The notes: generated by a model from the letters alone, not told the origin. Shown: positions 44,363 through 53,385, numbered from the stretch's first letter. The stretch: DNA of 64,000 nucleotides from Terriglobia bacterium (GCA_020073525.1 JAIQFA010000010.1:30945-94944); one strand, 5' to 3'. Numbers and translations: made by a program.

Positions 44363-45235
44363 GTGAGCGAAAATCATCCAGGTCTGATCGAGCGCACCTT
44401 TGACACCGGCGAAGTTCAACTGAACTATGCCGAAGGCCCCGCCAATGGGCCGCCGCTGGTGCTGGTGCATGGACTCGGCCGGCGCTGGCAAGTATTTCTG
44501 CCGGTGATTCCCGCCCTGAGCCTGCGCTGGCATATCTTCGCGCCGGACCTTCGCGGTCATGGCAAATCCTCCCGCGTGGCCCGTGGATATCACGGCCCGA
44601 AGTATTCGGAAGACGTCGCTCATCTTCTGCGCGAGCGCGTTTCGGCGCCCGCCGTGCTCTTCGGACATTCGCTCGGCGGCATGCTTGGGATGTGGGTCGC
44701 CTCTCATCATCCGGAGTTGGTGCGCGCCCTGATTCTTGGCGACAACATGATCGTGGTGCGGCATCTTCGCAATCCAATGTACACAGCGCTGTTTTCGGGA
44801 CTGCGCGATCTGGCGCGTAAGGGCGGCTCCGTCGAACGGATTGCGGAGGGCATCGGCAGAATCGTGCTGCCCGTTCCGGGGGCCGAGGAATCCGTCAGCA
44901 TCCGCGAACTCCCCGGCAACGATGAGGCCTACCTGCTCTCCTGGGCGCGCTGCGTGCACGAGGCCGATCCTGATACCTACGAAATGACGCTTGACGGATC
45001 ATCACTGGAAGGATGGGATGGAGAGGCCGTGTTGCGGGGAGTTGCTTGTCCAACCTTGCTTCTACAAGCAACGCAGGAATTGGGCGGCCTGATGTCCGAC
45101 GCGGATGTAGCGCTAGCCACGCGCGTATTGCCCCATCACACGCATGTGAAGTTCCGCAACCTGGGGCACGCACTGTTTATCCAGCAGCCGGAGCCAGTGT
45201 TGCGGGCAGTGACCAATTTCTTGGAGTCGCTGTAG
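44363..45235 (+). CDS. Alpha/beta hydrolase
   Basis: The 290-aa protein, read from GTG 44363, has LVLVHGLGRRWQVFLPVIPA with the oxyanion-hole HG, APDLRGHGKSSR, and the nucleophile elbow FGHSLGGMLG. The final His is in FRNLGHALFIQQPEPV. It has no signal peptide and is therefore cytoplasmic. Reaction type (esterase, lactonase or thioesterase) cannot be chosen. Confidence 0.88.
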   Translation: MSENHPGLIERTFDTGEVQLNYAEGPANGPPLVLVHGLGRRWQVFLPVIPALSLRWHIFAPDLRGHGKSSRVARGYHGPKYSEDVAHLLRERVSAPAVLFGHSLGGMLGMWVASHHPELVRALILGDNMIVVRHLRNPMYTALFSGLRDLARKGGSVERIAEGIGRIVLPVPGAEESVSIRELPGNDEAYLLSWARCVHEADPDTYEMTLDGSSLEGWDGEAVLRGVACPTLLLQATQELGGLMSDADVALATRVLPHHTHVKFRNLGHALFIQQPEPVLRAVTNFLESL

Positions 45236-45242
45236 CGGCCGG

Positions 45243-45893
45243 TTATTGCCGTGCAACCGCCAAGGTCAGAAGGCCCTGAACCTTTCCCCAATCGTCGGTT
45301 GCGCGATTGAACTCGACGTCCCTTCGCTGGTCAGAAAATCGTGGGTCCATCAGCAAAAGTTTCTTAACTGCATATTGCCGCCGTCCGTCGTCATAACGAG
45401 TTTCATCGAAGATCACTCCGTACAAGACGTACATGTGCGACTTCCACTCGATGAGTGGAGCGTGCTGGTCCACAAGGGCGCTAATCATGAGGTCAGGGGA
45501 AATCGAACTTTGCGGGACGTAGTCTGCGCTCACCATGACTGTCCGGCCGTCGCCCAAGACATGCCTCCCCTGCAGCTTACTACTGAGTTCCCGCAAGGAC
45601 GGCGGAGCTGAGAGCACCACGTCTTCAAGAGCAGAATCCTTGCCGCAGCAGATGGCTTTATCGCGGAGGACCGTCTCCAGCGCCGTTGCGAGCACTGCGG
45701 ACGGGTTCGCCGACGACGCCGTTAGCGATGGCAGATTGGTGACGCGGACCTCTTGGTTGGGGTGAAACACAGAGCCCGATCCTTCTTGAGCAAAAGCTGA
45801 TCCTGTGGCCATACAGACCAGCACGAAACACGTAAAGAGGGCTTTCGGAATCAGGAACGAGCGATTCTTCCAAAATAAGCGCAGTCCTTCCAA
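45243..45893 (-). CDS. Exported protein, function unknown
   Basis: The 216-aa protein has a signal peptide (ALFTCFVLVCMATGSAFAQ). The mature part contains a Cys pair (KAICCGKDSALED) and an ordered stretch HVLGDGRTVMVSADYVPQSS, ending FNRATDDWGKVQGLLTLAVARQ. It lies downstream of lysA on the same strand, with a 30-bp gap, but has its own start region. No family is recognised. Confidence 0.7.
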   Translation of the reverse strand: MEGLRLFWKNRSFLIPKALFTCFVLVCMATGSAFAQEGSGSVFHPNQEVRVTNLPSLTASSANPSAVLATALETVLRDKAICCGKDSALEDVVLSAPPSLRELSSKLQGRHVLGDGRTVMVSADYVPQSSISPDLMISALVDQHAPLIEWKSHMYVLYGVIFDETRYDDGRRQYAVKKLLLMDPRFSDQRRDVEFNRATDDWGKVQGLLTLAVARQ

Positions 45894-45923
45894 GGTTGCC
45901 TCCCTATCAACAGTCTCACCTAG

Positions 45924-47231
45924 CTAAGACTCTTCCATCCTCAACTGGTCCCGCAAGCTCTCACGTCGCCGAATCACTTTCGCTCGCGCGCCGTTCACAA
46001 TGACTTCTGCTGCCCGTCCCCGCGTGTTGTAGTTCGATCCCAGCACCGAGCCGTAGGCACCCACATCGAGAATGGCCAGCAGATCCCCCTCTCTGACCAG
46101 GGGGAGCTTTCTGTCGCGCGCAAAAAAGTCGCCCGTCTCGCAGATAGGGCCGACCACATCGATAATCTCTGTTTCACGCGTCCCGCGGTTTACCGGGACA
46201 ATCTCGTGATACGCGCCGTACAGCGAAGGCCGCAACAAATCGTTCATCGCCGCATCGACAATCAGAAACCGCTTGCCATTATTTGTTTTCCGGTAGAGGA
46301 CGCGGGTCAGCAACACGCCTGCTGACCCTACGATAGAGCGTCCCGGTTCAAGCAGCAAATGGAGGCTCAAGCCGCGCAGCGGACCAAGTACAGCTTTGGC
46401 ATACGCCGCAATCTGCTTCTCAAAATCTCCCTGTGCTCCTTCATACGAAATCCCCAAACCGCCGCCAGCATCGATGTAGCGAATGTCGTGACCTTGGTCG
46501 CGCAGTGCGCGAACCAAATCGGCCACGCGTTCGAGCGCCTCCTGAAAAGAACCGACATCGGTAATCTGCGACCCGATGTGGACGCTCACTCCCGCCACTT
46601 CCAGATAAGGCTGGTTCGCAGCCAGTGCGTAGAGTTTCTGCGCCTCGGGAATCGGCACGCCGAACTTGTGCTGATGCAAGCCGGTCGAAATGTACGGGTG
46701 CGTCTTCGCCGAGACGTCAGGATTGACGCGCACCGCTACCGCCGCCCGTTTCTTCAGTCGGGTCGCGGTCGCGGACAGCAACTGCAATTCCGAAGCGCTT
46801 TCAATGTTGAACAGCAATATTCCCGAACGCAACGCCAGTTCCATCTCCGCCGCGGTCTTGCCCACGCCCGAGAACACGACCTTGCTTGCGGCCTTCCGGC
46901 TTACGCGTAGAACTCGATGCAGTTCTCCGCCAGAAACCACGTCGAACCCCACACCCGCGCTGGCCACGAGTCGCAGAATCCCCAGAGTTGAATTCGCCTT
47001 GACCGAGTAACACAGTGTGTACGGAATGGACCGAAATGCCTGAGCGAAGGCATTCAGCCGCGCCCGGATCATCGCGGTGGAGTAAACGTAGAGGGGAGTG
47101 CCATGGCGGGCGGCTATGCCTTCAAGCGCCACAGCCTCGCAGTAGAGTTCGGCGGGGTGCGCTTCGGAAGCCGCGCCCTGATATTCAAACGCGGGTGGAC
47201 GTAACGCCTGCGATTCGCGCGCCCGCTTCAC
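45924..47231 (-). CDS. lysA: Diaminopimelate decarboxylase
   Basis: The 435-aa fold-type III PLP enzyme makes lysine from meso-diaminopimelate. The Schiff-base lysine is in LCYSVKANSTLGILR, the PLP-phosphate site in YIDAGGGLGISYEG, and HIGSQITDVGSF and GPICETGDFFARDR (active-site Cys) are all present. It starts at GTG 47231, whose bases overlap the TGA of the upstream phosphatase gene (GTGA). The first about 20 residues are a variable leader. Confidence 0.96.
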   Translation of the reverse strand: MKRARESQALRPPAFEYQGAASEAHPAELYCEAVALEGIAARHGTPLYVYSTAMIRARLNAFAQAFRSIPYTLCYSVKANSTLGILRLVASAGVGFDVVSGGELHRVLRVSRKAASKVVFSGVGKTAAEMELALRSGILLFNIESASELQLLSATATRLKKRAAVAVRVNPDVSAKTHPYISTGLHQHKFGVPIPEAQKLYALAANQPYLEVAGVSVHIGSQITDVGSFQEALERVADLVRALRDQGHDIRYIDAGGGLGISYEGAQGDFEKQIAAYAKAVLGPLRGLSLHLLLEPGRSIVGSAGVLLTRVLYRKTNNGKRFLIVDAAMNDLLRPSLYGAYHEIVPVNRGTRETEIIDVVGPICETGDFFARDRKLPLVREGDLLAILDVGAYGSVLGSNYNTRGRAAEVIVNGARAKVIRRRESLRDQLRMEES

Positions 47232-49033
47232 TTGCGTTTGCCCGGATCGGCTTTCACCTTGATGGCGACGACTGTTTGGTCGTCGAACGTGTCCACACCA
47301 GCAGCGTGCTCGGTGACGGCCTTGAAGATCTCGTTCACCACGCAGTCTGCCGACTTGGCAGCGCAGCCCGCCACGATCGCTTCCACGCGCTCCGCCCCAA
47401 AAGAGTGGCCGTGCCGGTTGCGCGCGTCAAGAATGCCGTCGCTGAAGAACACGAACATGTCGCCGGGCTTCGCTTTGAAGCTCACTTCGTCGTAATCCGC
47501 TTCGTCGAATAATCCCAAAGGGAGGCCGGTGACGTCGATTGTCTCAATCTTCCCGTCATGACAATAGACGGGCCGGGGCAAGCCTGAATTCGCCACCAGC
47601 AGCGACCGCTTCTCGTCGTCCCAGACCGCGTAGATGATCGACACAAACTGCGCCGCGATCCGGCGTTCCGCCAGCGACAGATTGACCGCCGAAAGCATTT
47701 CTGCCGGCCCCGGTTCGATCGGTGCATGGGAACGGAGAATGCCGCTGACCAGCGCGGCATAAATGGCAGCCGGTGCGCCTTTGCCGCTGACGTCTCCAAT
47801 CGCGATTCCAAGGCGCGACAGCGAATAGGGAACAAAGTCGTAGAGATCGCCGCCGATGGCACGGGCGGGAACAAACTTCGCTCCGACTTCTAGGTTCTTC
47901 ATCTTCGGACGCGAATGCGGCAGCAAGCGAAACTGCAGTTCGCGAGCCAAGGCCAAATCGTGTTCCAGTCGCCGCTCTTGCCGCGCAATCTCCTCGTACA
48001 AGCGGGCGTTTTCGATGGCGATGGCAAGTTGCGCCGCAAGAGTGGTCAGGGTGCGTTTGTGATCCTCGGTAAAATACCCGCGCTTCGTGTGCTCCAGGTC
48101 GAGGACTCCGATCACTTTTTCCTGGTAGATCAGCGGCACCGCCAGTTCCGAGCGTGTCTCCGGGTTTACCGGGATGTAACGATCACTCTTGGCAACGTCA
48201 GGCACAAGTATCGCTTCCTTCATTTGCGCTGCGTACCCCACGACTCCGCGGCCCAGCGGGATGTCGTGCTTCAGGTGCAGTCTTTCCTCGAAGCGCTGCG
48301 AGAAGCGGTGCTGCAGTTTCTCTCCCGTCGCGTCAACGAGGAGAATGCTGAACATCTGATAATCGATCAGCCGGCTGAGCAACTCGGCGATGCGCTTGAG
48401 CAGTTGGTCGAGGTTCAGAATCGAGGTGAGTTCGCGCGCAATCTCGTTCAGCAGAAGCAATGTACGAGCCTGGCGCGTGATGCGGGTGTGCAGCCGCGCA
48501 TTTTCGATGCCCACGCCCATGCGCGAGGCGATCAACGTCAGCAGGCGTTTGTGCTCCTCGGTGAAGTAACCTTTTTCGCGCGCTTCAATGTCGATGACGC
48601 CAATCACCCGGTTTTTCACGATCAGCGGGATGGCCAGTTCCGAGTGGACGTTGGGCAGAGCTTCAATGTACGAATCTTCGTGGGTTGCGTCGGCGACCAG
48701 CACGGCTTGACGAGTCTCGGCGGCTCGTCCCGTAATGCCCTGGCCGACCTTCACGCGCAGGCGGTCAGCGATCCCCGGCGGATATCCCACGTTGAAACGG
48801 ACGTACAACTCCTGCCGCTGCTCATTAAGGAGCAGGATTGCGAAAATTTCGTAGTCAATGACCTTGCGCACGATTTCCGCCACCCGCCGCAACGTGGTTT
48901 CCAGGTCGAGCGTGGTGTTGACCACGTCGGCCACTTCCAGCAGGAGGGGTTCCACCTCGGAAGCGCGTTCAGTTGGCGAGGCGGTCGTTTTCACAGGCTT
49001 CATCATAGCAGCCGATCTGAACGGCTCTTCCAC
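47228..49033 (-). CDS. Two-GAF SpoIIE/RsbU-type PP2C phosphatase
   Basis: The 601-aa signalling protein has two GAF domains (about 28-190 and 205-370), each with an ELAIPL / ELAVPL IGVLDLE-type core. A coiled linker (RQERRLEHDLALARELQFRLLP) leads to the PP2C-like phosphatase, with IGGDLYDFVP, IGDVSGKGAPAAIYAALV, FFSDGILDARN and DTFDDQTVVAIKV metal-binding Asp residues. Such proteins dephosphorylate an anti-sigma antagonist in response to a small ligand. No antagonist or anti-sigma gene is in the window. The 4-bp overlap with lysA is unusual. Confidence 0.93.
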   Translation of the reverse strand: MEEPFRSAAMMKPVKTTASPTERASEVEPLLLEVADVVNTTLDLETTLRRVAEIVRKVIDYEIFAILLLNEQRQELYVRFNVGYPPGIADRLRVKVGQGITGRAAETRQAVLVADATHEDSYIEALPNVHSELAIPLIVKNRVIGVIDIEAREKGYFTEEHKRLLTLIASRMGVGIENARLHTRITRQARTLLLLNEIARELTSILNLDQLLKRIAELLSRLIDYQMFSILLVDATGEKLQHRFSQRFEERLHLKHDIPLGRGVVGYAAQMKEAILVPDVAKSDRYIPVNPETRSELAVPLIYQEKVIGVLDLEHTKRGYFTEDHKRTLTTLAAQLAIAIENARLYEEIARQERRLEHDLALARELQFRLLPHSRPKMKNLEVGAKFVPARAIGGDLYDFVPYSLSRLGIAIGDVSGKGAPAAIYAALVSGILRSHAPIEPGPAEMLSAVNLSLAERRIAAQFVSIIYAVWDDEKRSLLVANSGLPRPVYCHDGKIETIDVTGLPLGLFDEADYDEVSFKAKPGDMFVFFSDGILDARNRHGHSFGAERVEAIVAGCAAKSADCVVNEIFKAVTEHAAGVDTFDDQTVVAIKVKADPGKRK

Positions 49034-49060
49034 AGGCCAGCGGGGTCAGTGCCGACGAGG

Positions 49061-49639
49061 TTACGCCCCGACTGGGTTCTCCGGCGGATTTTCCAACACG
49101 CAGATATCCGGAAGATTGCGGTAGCGTTCCGCGTAGTCCAGGCCGTAGCCAACCACATAGGCGTCGGGAATGGTGAAGCCGATGTATTGCGCCTCGATCG
49201 GTTGCTTGCGGCGCGAGGGCTTGTCGAGCAAGGCCGCAATGCGCAGCGACTTAGGCTGATGCGCCCGCACCAGCTTCGAAATGTAATTCAGCGTCAGCCC
49301 GGTATCGAGGATGTCTTCGACCAGGATCACGTTGCGATCCGCCATCGAACTATCCATGTCTTTGGTCAAGCGAACTTCGCCCAGCGAGTCCCAAGCCGCG
49401 TGGCCCGCCGGGTCTTCTTTGACCGTGGGGCGGTTGCCGTAACTCGAAACCCCGATAAAGTCGAAGGTGGCGTCCAGCGGAATGTGCCGCGCAAGGTCGC
49501 TCAGAAAAATGGCTGCGCCTTTGAGAACGCCGACCAGGATGATCGATTGGCCGTCGAAATCGCGCGCAATCTCTTTTCCCATTTCAGCGACTCGCTTGGC
49601 AATGGTTTCGCGTGAGAGCAACACTTTGAGATCAGGCAT
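49061..49639 (-). CDS. hpt: Hypoxanthine phosphoribosyltransferase
   Basis: ATG 49639 gives MPDLKVLLSRETIAKRVAEM and 192 aa, the usual length. The PRPP motif is VILVEDILDTGLTLNYI, with KGAAIFLSDLARHIP and DFIGVSSYG before it and YVVGYGLDYAERYRNLPDI after it. It salvages hypoxanthine and guanine. It lies 27 bp downstream of the phosphatase gene end on the same strand, as the upstream gene. Confidence 0.95.
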   Translation of the reverse strand: MPDLKVLLSRETIAKRVAEMGKEIARDFDGQSIILVGVLKGAAIFLSDLARHIPLDATFDFIGVSSYGNRPTVKEDPAGHAAWDSLGEVRLTKDMDSSMADRNVILVEDILDTGLTLNYISKLVRAHQPKSLRIAALLDKPSRRKQPIEAQYIGFTIPDAYVVGYGLDYAERYRNLPDICVLENPPENPVGA

Positions 49640-49780
49640 TGAGCACCATCTTATACACGAGTTTGGACGCAACCGGAATGGTTTAGATTAAACCAGCAAC
49701 GCCGCGAACGTCGTGCGCTCGTTGCGCGCTTTTTCTGACGTCACTAAAATGCTACTTCACACCTTTCTCAGGAGTGCGTC

Positions 49781-50482
49781 GTGAATCTTAATGGAATCCA
49801 ACTCACATGGCTCGGCCATTCCACGTTTCGCATCCAGACGCCGGAAGGAAAGACCCTGTACGTCGATCCCTGGATCGCCGGCAATCCCATGTGTCCGGAG
49901 AGCGAGAAGAACGTCAAGAAAGCTGACGTTTTGCTGTGCACCCACGGGCACGGCGATCACATCGGCGATGCGGTTGAGGTGGGCAAGAAACTCAATCCCA
50001 TCGCGGTGGGCATTTTCGAGCTCTGCTTATGGCTACAGAAGAAAGGCGTCAAGCAGATCTCACCTATGAACAAGGGCGGCACGCAAACCGTGGCGGGGGT
50101 GAAGGTTACGATGGTGCACGCGGTACATTCCTGCGGCATCCAAGATGGCGACCAGATTATTTACGGCGGCGAGGCGTGCGGCTACGTGCTCGAATTCTCG
50201 AATGGAGTCAAGCTCTATCACGCGGGCGACACCAACGTCTTCAGCGATATGGCCATCATTCGCGACCTCTACGCGCCGAAAATTGTTATGTTGCCGATCG
50301 GCGACCATTTCACCATGTCGCCGCGCGAGGCTGCCTACGCCTGTAAACTGCTGCAGCCGGAAACGGTCATCCCCATGCACTTCGGAACGTTTCCCGTGCT
50401 TACGGGAACCCCCGGAGCGCTGCAAAAATTGGTGCCGGACGTGAAAGTGCTGGATTTGAAGCCGGGACAAACGATTTCGTAA
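49781..50482 (+). CDS. UPF0173 metal-dependent hydrolase (MBL fold)
   Basis: The 233-aa protein begins at GTG 49781 after CAGGAG and reads IQLTWLGHSTFRIQTPEG. THGHGDHIGDA is the metal site, YHAGDTNVFSDM and VMLPIGDHFTMSPREAAYA follow, and VIPMHFGTFPVLTGTP completes the family pattern. The biochemical role of UPF0173 is not settled. A methyltransferase gene follows after 73 bp. Confidence 0.92.
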   Translation: MNLNGIQLTWLGHSTFRIQTPEGKTLYVDPWIAGNPMCPESEKNVKKADVLLCTHGHGDHIGDAVEVGKKLNPIAVGIFELCLWLQKKGVKQISPMNKGGTQTVAGVKVTMVHAVHSCGIQDGDQIIYGGEACGYVLEFSNGVKLYHAGDTNVFSDMAIIRDLYAPKIVMLPIGDHFTMSPREAAYACKLLQPETVIPMHFGTFPVLTGTPGALQKLVPDVKVLDLKPGQTIS

Positions 50483-50555
50483 ATATAGGGTCCATATTGT
50501 GGAGGGACGGCCTTTACGCCCGGCGCTCCACCAGCAAAGTGTGGAGAGGAGAACG

Positions 50556-51218
50556 ATGGCCGATCAATCCGCGAACGCTTACTGGCGCATGGGTGGAATT
50601 ACCGTTCCCGAGGTGGAAGACTACCTTTACGACATGCTGCCGCCGCGCGACGAGGTTCTCGCCGAGATGGAGGCGGATGCCACCAAAAACAATGTGGCCA
50701 TCGTCGGTCCTGCGGTCGCCCGCGTACTTCAGCAACTCGCCACGATCAGCGGTGCGAAGAAAATTTTCGAAATGGGTTCGGCTATCGGCTACTCCACCAT
50801 CTGGTGGGCGCGCGCGGTGGGCGAGGATGGACGTGTCATCTACACTGACGGCGACCCGAAGCGCGCTGAAAAGGCTCGCCGCTACTTCGAGCGCGCTGGG
50901 GTCAGCCAGCGCATTACGATTCGCGTGGGCGATGCGCTGGAGTTTCTTTCCGAAGAGAAGGAACAGTACGACATCATCTTCAACGATGTCGATAAGACCG
51001 ACTATCCGCGCGTGTTCCGTTTGGCACTCCCGCGGCTGAAAAGCGGCGGGCTGTTTGTCACGGATAACGTTCTCTGGAGTGGCACACTCCGCAAGCCCAA
51101 CCCGGACGCGGAAATCAAGGCCATCCTCGAATTCAACAAGCTGATTTACGAGTCTCCAGAACTGTTTACGACCATCTTGCCGATCCGCGATGGCGTTTCA
51201 GTTTGCGTAAAGAAGTAG
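50556..51218 (+). CDS. SAM-dependent O-methyltransferase family protein
   Basis: ATG 50556 follows GAGAGGAGAACG and gives 220 aa. The SAM site is IFEMGSAIGYSTIWWARAV, with VIYTDGDPKRAEKARRYF and DIIFNDVDKTDYPRVF. LFVTDNVLWSGTL matches the metal-binding region of the caffeoyl-CoA/catechol O-methyltransferase type. The substrate is unknown. Confidence 0.9.
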   Translation: MADQSANAYWRMGGITVPEVEDYLYDMLPPRDEVLAEMEADATKNNVAIVGPAVARVLQQLATISGAKKIFEMGSAIGYSTIWWARAVGEDGRVIYTDGDPKRAEKARRYFERAGVSQRITIRVGDALEFLSEEKEQYDIIFNDVDKTDYPRVFRLALPRLKSGGLFVTDNVLWSGTLRKPNPDAEIKAILEFNKLIYESPELFTTILPIRDGVSVCVKK

Positions 51219-51280
51219 AGAAACCCGGCGCACCGACTCGCCGCGGGCAGTGCTAGAATTGTCGTTCCCCATCCCACGCG

Positions 51281-52369
51281 ATGAAGACCCCGACACTCTC
51301 GCCGGTTGAGCAGATTCCGGAAACTCTCCCCCGCACGCAGACCCAGTCGCGCCCCGAAACCTCGGCTGACGTGCTGGTCGTAGGCGCTGGCCCGACCGGC
51401 ATGGCCTGCGCCATCGAGGCCCAGAAGGCCGGCTTTAAGGCTCTCATCGTTGACAAGGGATGTCTGGTCAATTCCATCTATCACTATCCGAACAACATGG
51501 TGTTCTTTACCACGCCCGAGTTGCTGGAGATTGGCGATGTTCCTTTTACCACGTCCCTGGCGAAACCGACACGGCTCGAGGCGCTCGAATATTATCGCCG
51601 CGTCGCCGAGCACTATCACTTGCACATCCGGCAGTACGAATGGGTGAAGACCATTACGGGCGAGGACCGTAATTTTCGCGTTACCACGACCGACCGCCAC
51701 GGCGCGATCCATGATTATCGGGCGCGCAAGATTGTGGTCGCGACCGGCTACTACGATCTCGCCAACCAAATCGGGATTCCGGGCGAAGACTTCGAAAAGG
51801 TTTTCCACTACTATCGCGAGCCGCATCCTTACTTCGACACCGACGTCGTGGTGATTGGCGGCAAGAATTCCGCGGCGGAAGCGGCGCTCGATTTGTGGCG
51901 GCACGGCGCACGGGTCACGCTCGTCCATCGCGGATCGCAAATGCACCAGCACGTTAAATACTGGGTGCGTCCCGACATCGAGAACCGCATCAAGGCTGCC
52001 GAAATTACTGCCCATTTCAGCAGCACTGTGCAGGAGATCGGCGCCGACTTCGTTGTGCTGCGAACTCCGGGAGGCCCGATTCGCATCGCAAACGACTTTG
52101 TGTTCGCCCTCACCGGCTACCATCCCGACTACGACTTCCTGCGCAGCGTGGGCATCGAGCTGTCCTCGGAACAACTCCGTCCCGTCTGCGATCCTGAGAA
52201 TCTCGAATCGAACGTTCCAGGAATTTATGTGGCCGGAGTGATTGTCGCCGGCTCGCGCACTAACGAAATCTTCATTGAGAACGGCCGTTTCCACGGCAAG
52301 TTGATCGCCGCTCACCTCAGCCAGACGATAGGTGGCGGGAACCCGAATTTTCCTCTTGACGCGACCTGA
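51281..52369 (+). CDS. ypdA: YpdA family putative bacillithiol disulfide reductase
   Basis: The 362-aa FAD/NADPH protein has the FAD loop VLVVGAGPTGMACAIEA and the NADPH loop VVVIGGKNSAAEAALDLW. IYHYPNNMVFFTTPELLEIG and IENGRFHGKLIAAHL are YpdA-specific. It lacks the CxxC of thioredoxin reductases. YpdA recycles oxidised bacillithiol, so the cell may make bacillithiol or a similar thiol. The biosynthesis genes bshABC are not in the window. Confidence 0.9.
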   Translation: MKTPTLSPVEQIPETLPRTQTQSRPETSADVLVVGAGPTGMACAIEAQKAGFKALIVDKGCLVNSIYHYPNNMVFFTTPELLEIGDVPFTTSLAKPTRLEALEYYRRVAEHYHLHIRQYEWVKTITGEDRNFRVTTTDRHGAIHDYRARKIVVATGYYDLANQIGIPGEDFEKVFHYYREPHPYFDTDVVVIGGKNSAAEAALDLWRHGARVTLVHRGSQMHQHVKYWVRPDIENRIKAAEITAHFSSTVQEIGADFVVLRTPGGPIRIANDFVFALTGYHPDYDFLRSVGIELSSEQLRPVCDPENLESNVPGIYVAGVIVAGSRTNEIFIENGRFHGKLIAAHLSQTIGGGNPNFPLDAT

Positions 52370-52423
52370 CGTGTAACCGTATAGTTACGCATTATGCGGA
52401 ACCGTTCGGTTACATATGTACCC
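52356..52423 (+). promoter_or_regulatory. ArsR promoter with overlapping palindromic operators
   Basis: TTGACG (52356-52361), an 18-bp spacer and TATAGT (52380-52385) form a good sigma-70 promoter. The palindrome GTAAC-CGTATA-GTTAC (52373-52388) covers the -10. A second near-palindrome GGTTACATATGTACCC (52408-52423) lies in the first codons. The ATG at 52394 is 8 bp past the -10, so the transcript is probably leaderless. Confidence 0.7.
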
Positions 52424-52774
52424 GAGGCCACCTTCCAGGCGCTGGCTGACCCCACCCGCCGTGCCGTGCTCGACCTGCTGCGCCATGGATCGCGGCCGGC
52501 CGGTCAAATCGCCGAAGCCTTCCCCATCTCCCGTCCCGCAATTTCCAAGCACCTGCGCCAGTTGCGGAAAGCGCGGCTGGTGGTGGAATCCCGCCGCGGA
52601 CGCCACCGCCTCTATCAACTCAACGCCGAACCGCTCAAGGCGGTCGATTCATGGCTCGAACAATACCGCCAGTTCTGGCAGATGAATCTCAGCAGTCTGA
52701 AATCGTTCGTAGAGCAGGAATATGCCCGTGAGTTGGGCGAAGTCGAAGCCAAGGGCCCCAGGAAACCAAAATAA
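52394..52774 (+). CDS. ArsR family winged-helix repressor
   Basis: The 126-aa protein shows FQALADPTRRAVLDLLRHGS, then PISRPAISKHLRQLRKARLV as the recognition helix region and RRGRHRLYQLNAEPL as the wing. No metal-binding Cys is seen, which fits the ArsR subgroup that partners SRPBCC/AHSA1 proteins. It heads a run of an exported protein gene and two SRPBCC genes. Operators over its own promoter suggest autorepression. Confidence 0.92.
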   Translation: MRNRSVTYVPEATFQALADPTRRAVLDLLRHGSRPAGQIAEAFPISRPAISKHLRQLRKARLVVESRRGRHRLYQLNAEPLKAVDSWLEQYRQFWQMNLSSLKSFVEQEYARELGEVEAKGPRKPK

Positions 52775-52790
52775 ATCTCAGGAGGAACCT

Positions 52791-53288
52791 ATGAAACTTC
52801 GCAAGATGCTGGTTGCCGCCGCCGCGCTGATCGTTCTCCTTTCCGCCAGTGTCGTTCTGGCCGACTCGGACGCCCGCAAATCATTCGACCTACTGAAAAG
52901 CATGGAAGGGAACTGGGCAGGGAAGAACTCGCAGGGCCAGCCTCTTCAAGTCACCTTCCGCCTAACCGCCGGTGGTTCGGCGCTGATGAGCGAGATTCAC
53001 GGACACGGTCCGGAAAACATGATCACCATGTTTCACATGGATGGCGATCGCCTGATGATGACCCACTACTGCGGAGCAGGGAACCAGCCGCGCATGAAGG
53101 TCATTTCGGCCAATGCCAAATCCGTCAGCTTTGAATTCATGGACGGCACCAACATCGGGCCGGGCGACGGACACATGCAGCACGTGACTTTCACTCAGCC
53201 AGACGCCGATCATCACACCGAAGAATGGGTGTTCCTCGATCACGGCAAGGAACTGCGGGAAGTGTTCTCGCTGGAGAGAGTGAAGTAG
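52791..53288 (+). CDS. Small exported protein (DUF1579-like lipocalin-type), function unknown
   Basis: ATG 52791 follows AGGAGGAACCT and opens a signal peptide (MLVAAAALIVLLSASVVLA), giving 165 aa. The mature part (LLKSMEGNWAGKNSQGQPL, GSALMSEIHGHGPENMITMF, LMMTHYCGAGNQPRM) has the beta-strand pattern of proteins annotated as DUF1579-like. It is 16 bp after arsR and probably in its operon. Confidence 0.75.
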   Translation: MKLRKMLVAAAALIVLLSASVVLADSDARKSFDLLKSMEGNWAGKNSQGQPLQVTFRLTAGGSALMSEIHGHGPENMITMFHMDGDRLMMTHYCGAGNQPRMKVISANAKSVSFEFMDGTNIGPGDGHMQHVTFTQPDADHHTEEWVFLDHGKELREVFSLERVK

Positions 53289-53297
53289 AGAACCGTC

Positions 53298-53359
53298 GTA
53301 GAGACGCGGCTTGCCGCGTCTCCCGCCGCAGAGTGAGACGGGGCAAGCCCCGTCTCTAC
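53298..53359. repeat. REP-like inverted hairpin pair bounded by GTAG and CTAC (family A, copy 2)
   Basis: GTAG precedes the hairpin GAGACGCGGC-TT-GCCGCGTCTC (53301-53322). After 12 bp comes GAGACGGGGC-AA-GCCCCGTCTC (53335-53356) and CTAC. The two stems differ at the centre but each pairs perfectly. Confidence 0.9.
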
Positions 53360-53385
53360 AGCCGGATTTACACGAAGGGAACGCT

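Noticed and set aside
47915..49615. 566-codon open frame opposite the two-GAF phosphatase
   Set aside because: It crosses the phosphatase and hpt genes in antisense and has no recognisable motif. It results from GC-rich third positions.
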